DNA of 64,000 nucleotides from Girardinichthys multiradiatus (taxonomy: Eukaryota; Chordata; Actinopteri; Cyprinodontiformes; Goodeidae): NCBI RefSeq assembly GCF_021462225.1, contig NC_061812.1, positions 40,248,675 to 40,312,674 on the forward strand, read 5' to 3'. The stretch's first letter is position 1; each line of letters begins with the position of its first letter. Under the pieces are notes generated by a model. That model did no database searches. It saw nothing but the letters and a program-made list of their open reading frames with translations, and was not told the DNA's origin. Shown here in pieces: positions 60,001 to 64,000 of this stretch. The translations under genes were made by a program, and so were the position numbers.

Positions 60001-61653
60001 TTCTGAGTTTTTGCTGTTATCATCTGCTATCACCAGAGTTCTCTGTGTAAATGGAAGCAGACTGCTGTGCAGTGTGGATCCCATTTCACACATGTGCTAT
60101 AGCTATCAAACAGAGGAAGCACAGACAGCTTCCCTGCATTGAAAAGGGTTGAGGAATCAACAAGATCTGATTTAAACCCCTGCAAAATAGTGGGAATGGA
60201 AGATTTTAACAAATTATTGCTCTGCATGAGATGTGAGATTTATCTTAAACGCTGATTTATAAGGATGTAGTGAAGGAGTCTGAGGAGCTGACAGCTGCCT
60301 CTTCCCACCTTGCCAATGTGCCATCTTTCTGTCCTGGACAGGGATGCTGGCACTGGCCAGCATAAATGATTGAGTTGGATGTCACAGGTACAGCTTTTGC
60401 CAAGGGGGGCACAGCATCCATGCTAATGGACTGATGGAGCTTAATCTAAATAAGTGTAAATGGAGGGGCTCTTACTGTGAGTGCTCACATATAAAAACAG
60501 AAAAACATGCTGGAATCGGTTTTCTCTTAATAAAACAGTAGGCGAGACAGAAATCCAATTATTCCACCTTCACAGATCAGGATTTACCTTGACGTCAACT
60601 CTGGAAAAAAGGATGTCGGTGCTTGCAAAGATGTTTGGAGTGCGCTCCGTTTGCCCATGTTTGTTTTCTAAGTGCTAAGTCTCCCGAAGCCCTCCTGAAA
60701 TCAATCACTTGGCCGAGCATGATGGAGAGGCCTGTCAGAGCTCGCTGCTGTGGCCTTGATTCAGTAAAACAAATAAAATAGGCAAAGGCCTTACAGAACA
60801 ATTCAACAAGAGCTAGACAACGGCCACACCAAAGACCATTCACATAGAAGGAGTGAGTAATGAGGAGAGGGATAAATGTCAAAGAGCAGAGGAGGAAGAA
60901 AAATGATGATGTTGCAGAGGTAGACAAAGGCAGAAGTATTCAGAGACAGAGCCTGGAACGAAGGTAGACATGCGGAGCAGCGAGCGTGGAGTTGTTGTCT
61001 TTCTACGTTAGTGGCTCGGCTGTTCCCAGTGTTTCCAGCCGACAGCGTGTCATCAGTGCAGCCCTCCCCTGATCAGACCCTGCTGTGGAGGGTGCAGTGC
61101 AACACCATGTGATGAAAGGGAGTCGCCCAGAGACATTTTTAAAGCAGCTTCCCTCACATATCCTTATGTCAAAGCACATAAGAACACTGCTGGCTTGAAT
61201 AATACCTTTTCTCTAATGACTATGTTGGCATGTAACCTGAGCTCTGCAGCACTCCGCTCTGCTCAGCTGGATCTGATTTAACAGCATTTACAAGACTACA
61301 TATGACAACGTAGTACAGTTTCTCCCCACTCACCATAACATAACCCGAAGAGGCCATTATGCACTCCTGTCAGCACTTTACCTCCTCCCCATGCTTCAAA
61401 GAAATGTTCAGCAGCAATCAGCTCTGAGGTGAAGCCACTAGGAAATTCCCCTGCCTCAGCACTGTCAGACGTACCACCAAGCTCACACACAGACCTACTT
61501 CCTGTCGTTCCTCTCTACTTCATGCCTTACACTCAGAAAAGATGATGGCATGAACTTTGTTGACTCAACTGGTCTGAAACAAGAAAAGGTTTAGCAGTCC
61601 AATGTGCACCAGCTGTGGGGGTCTCAGCAATCAAAATAAGTTTCCATTAGAAT
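54078..61653. other. Long intergenic stretch; some parts may be conserved non-coding
   Basis: I see no transposon ends, exons or RNA genes over 7.5 kb, the longest repeat-poor interval here. Subregions 56500-56790 and 58480-58860 are balanced in composition and free of simple repeats. They contain words such as ATTAGCTGATTTTAAT and TTCATTAATGTGTCGAG. 60900-61110 is locally GC-rich, with AGCGAGCGTGGAGTT and CGACAGCGTGTC. The minus frame at 60595-60927 (110 codons) has hydrophobic stretches but no known motif. Confidence 0.35.
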
Positions 61654-61655
61654 TA

Positions 61656-61855
61656 CAGGTCCTTCTCAAAATATTAGCATATTGTGATAAAGTTCAGTAT
61701 TTTTCATAATGTCATGATGAAAATTTAACATTCATATATTTTAGATTCATTGCACACTAACTGAAATATTTCAGGTCTTTTATTGTCTTAATACGGATGA
61801 TTTTGGCATACAGCTCATAAAAACCCAAAATTCCTATCTCACAAAATTAGCATAT
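61656..61855. repeat. Left terminal inverted repeat with two direct repeats
   Basis: About 200 bp, largely complementary to 63024-63223. Outer and inner copies of the GCTAAT(A/T)TT-type binding site are about 165 bp apart. Confidence 0.85.
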
Positions 61856-61932
61856 TTCATCCGACCAATAAAAGAAAAGTGTTTTTAATACAAAAAACGT
61901 CAACCTTCAAATAATCATGTACAGTTATGCAC

Positions 61933-62895
61933 TCAATACTTGGTCGGGAATCCTTTTGCAGAAATGACTGCGTCAATGCGGCGTGGCATGGAGGCAATCA
62001 GCCTGTGGCACTGCTGAGGTCTTATGGAGGCCCAGGATGCTTCGATAGCGGCCTTTAGCTCATCCAGAGTGTTGGGTCTTGAGTCTCTCAACGTTCTCTT
62101 CACAATATCCCACAGATTCTCTATGGGGTTCAGGTCAGGAGAGTTGGCAGGCCAATTGAGCACAGTGATACCATGGTCAGTAAACCATTTACCAGTGGTT
62201 TTGGCACTGTGAGCAGGTGCCAGGTCGTGCTGAAAAATGAAATCTTCATCTCCATAAAGCTTTTCAGCAGATGGAAGCATGAAGTGCTCCAAAATCTCCT
62301 GATAGCTAGCTGCATTGACCCTGCCCTTGATAAAACACAGTGGACCAACACCAGCAGCTGACACGGCACCCCAGACCATCACTGACTGTGGGTACTTGGC
62401 ACTGGACTTCCGGCATTTTGGCTTTTCCTTCTCCCCAGTCTTCCTCCAGACTCTGGCACCTTGATTTCCGAATGACATGCAGAATTTGCTTTCATTCAAA
62501 AAAAGTACTTTGGACCACTGAGCAACAGTCCAGTGCTGCTTCTCTGTAGCCCAGGTCTGGGGAATGCGGCACCTGTAGCCCATTTCCTGCACACGTCTGT
62601 GCACGGTGGCTCTGGATGTTTCTACTCCAGACTCAGTCCACTGCTTCCGCAGGTCCCCCAAGGTCTGGAATCGGCCCTTCTCCACAATCTTCCTCAGGGT
62701 CCGGTCACCTCTTCTCGTTGTGCAGCGTTTTCTGCCACACTTTTTCCTTCCCACAGACTTCCCACTGAGGTGCCTTGATACAGCACTCTGGGAACAGCCT
62801 ATTCGTTCAGAAATTTCTTTCTGTGTCTTACCCTCTTGCTTGAGTGTGTTAATAGTGGCCTTCTAGACAGCAGTCAGGTCGGCAGTCTTACCCAT
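61933..62895 (-). pseudogene. Tc1-like transposase with early stop and mutated catalytic Asp
   Basis: The true start is the ATG at 62895-62893 (MGKTADLTAV). A TAG at 62865-62863 is codon 11. The next residues read KATINTLKQEGKTQKEISER and then IGCSQSAVSRHLSGK, a clear helix-turn-helix. From the internal ATG at 62754 the frame is open for 273 codons. The first catalytic residue is Asn instead of Asp (FLNES, about residue 134), while the second Asp (FQHD, about 224) and the Glu (NPIENLW, about 259) are intact and spaced 34 apart. The linker before WATEKQHW looks shorter than in relatives. An internal start would lack the first DNA-binding helix. The enzyme is predicted to be dead. Confidence 0.9.
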
Positions 62896-63023
62896 GATTG
62901 GGGTTTTGAGTGATGAACCAGGCTGGGAGTTTTAAAGGCCTCAGGAATCTTTTGCAGGTGTTTAGAGTTAACTCGTTGATTCAGATGATTAGGTTCATAG
63001 CTCGTTTAGAGACCCTTTTAATT

Positions 63024-63223
63024 ATATGCTAATTTTGTGAGATAGGAATTTTGGGTTTTCATGAGCTGTATGCCAAAATCATCCGTAATAAGACAATAAA
63101 AGACCTAAAATATTTCAGTTAGTGTGCAATGAATCTAAAATATATGAATGTTAAATTTTCATCATGACATTATGGAAAATAATGAACTTTATCACAATAT
63201 GCTAATATTTTGAGAAGGACCTG
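63024..63223. repeat. Right terminal inverted repeat
   Basis: The mirror of 61656-61855, with a few mismatches. It includes the inner direct repeat at about 63024 and the outer one at about 63197. Confidence 0.85.
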
Positions 63224-63349
63224 TATATATACACTAATCATGGGTATGATATCAATATAATATTAAACATTTATGATTTATTTAACCAGTTCTTGGTCAG
63301 GGCGGTATGATCATACAACAAACAATTTTAATGAATTTTTAAAACAAGA

Positions 63350-64000
63350 ATCCAGTGCACAAGTTTGTCCCTTAGCAAGTTCCACCTCAAAGTGCTTTTT
63401 TGTAGACTTCAAAAAATCCCTCGCATAAATCTGGCTGGATATTTGACCACTCTGCTTGACATTCTTCTTGACAGAATAGACATTTTTAGTTAAGTTGTTT
63501 TTCTAACACAGACAGCATGGTCGATTAATTTGTATTTGGGAAGGCGACCAGATAAGCTTGATATCAGTCTGCTTTATCCATTCCCATACCAGTTTTGATA
63601 TGTAATTAGACTCATTGTCCCATTAAAACATACATTGGTTTATTGTTGATAAAGAACTAAAAATGTTTAATATGAATCATAGTACTTCATTTAGGAAATG
63701 GTTTAAGTTATGATTTGTCACCATTAGCGGTGGTTGTGGCCCCTCAAAACAAAGTCCAACTGTGGTAGACGTTCTTTGTTTTCAACATGAAACGTAGTAA
63801 TGGCACATGGAGGTCTTTCTCGTACAGGATGCCAAATGTTGTATTGGGTAGCAAGAGGGATTTCACAGATAACATGAAGGCTCAGTGGATTGCATAAAAA
63901 AGCCATGTTTCACCTGTTCCGTTATTATTGGTAATGGTTCCCTTACCTCTAGCAGAAAGACAAAATTTCACTGTGAGCTTGTTGAAAAGTAAATAAATCC
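63350..64000 (-). mobile_element. Decayed Tc1-like transposon running off the window
   Basis: CTGGCTGGATATTTGACCAC, TGGGAAGGCGACCAGATAAG, TTTATCCATTCCCATACCAG and GACTCATTGTCCCATTAAAAC follow, in order, the reverse-strand N-terminal half of another fish Tc1 family (the region ahead of and around the first catalytic Asp). Later sequence (63720-63900) is more diverged. There is no open frame above 60 codons. The end is outside the window. Confidence 0.5.

Larger units (their letters stand above)
61656..63223 (-). mobile_element. Full-length Tc1-like transposon with long IR/DR ends
   Basis: 1568 bp from CAGGTCCTTCTCAAAATATT to the complementary terminus ending ACCTG, bounded by TA at 61654-61655 and 63224-63225. 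The inverted repeats are about 200 bp long. Each carries two direct repeats, an outer AATATGCTAATATTTTGAG and an inner ATATGCTAATTTTGTGAG, the IR/DR arrangement used by Sleeping Beauty-type elements. The ends look intact, so it might be mobilised in trans, but its own transposase is defective. A near-identical deleted copy lies at 1-370. Confidence 0.95.

Overview
This window looks like AT-rich, intergenic nuclear DNA from a teleost fish. The evidence is the repeat content: many Tc1/mariner-like elements of several families (most with decayed transposases), a hAT-like element, a piggyBac-like MITE, LTR retrotransposon remnants, the 3' tails of fish-type LINEs, and a tRNA-headed SINE with an L2-type 3' end. 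The species cannot be fixed from the sequence. I recognise no host protein-coding exon, rRNA, tRNA gene or CRISPR array on either strand. Most open frames are short chance frames; the meaningful ones belong to mobile elements.

Layout. 1-600: truncated Tc1 copies; the first is about 99% identical to the copy at 61656-63223 but internally deleted. 2.2-9.5 kb: ancient Tc1 relics at 5832-7073 and 8217-9518, the second interrupted by a LINE tail. 10.4-14.1 kb: a solo LTR with a perfect 5-bp target duplication, a perfect hairpin, and a long G-rich-strand LINE-like 3' UTR on the minus strand. 16.7-26.6 kb: LINE tails, a composite repeat with inverted ends (19.6-21.3 kb), a Tc1 relic (23.6-24.6 kb) and a 241-bp piggyBac-like MITE flanked by TTAA. 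28.1-30.3 kb: Tc1 pieces. 33042-35599: a complete, fairly young, non-autonomous LTR retrotransposon whose internal region encodes no polymerase but a protein made of five kinds of tandem repeat. 41.9-47.6 kb: a Tc1 relic, then a hAT-like element containing two head-to-head Tc1 elements fused at a shared deletion. 50.6 kb: SINE. 52.7-54.1 kb: another decayed Tc1. 61.6-63.2 kb: a full-length Tc1 with long IR/DR-type ends but a dead transposase. 63.35 kb to the end: a further Tc1-like relic.

No set of genes acts together here. The coherent story is successive waves of DNA transposons and retroelements landing in a gene-poor interval, often inside one another. Several stretches between repeats (near 14.85-15.13, 41.1-41.75, 56.5-56.8 and 58.5-58.86 kb) have balanced composition and no repeat character. 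They are the best places to look for conserved non-coding elements, but that is only an inference.

I did not find a convincing previously undescribed system. The most interesting structures are the repeat-built ORF in the LTR element and the nested hAT/chimeric-Tc1 locus.
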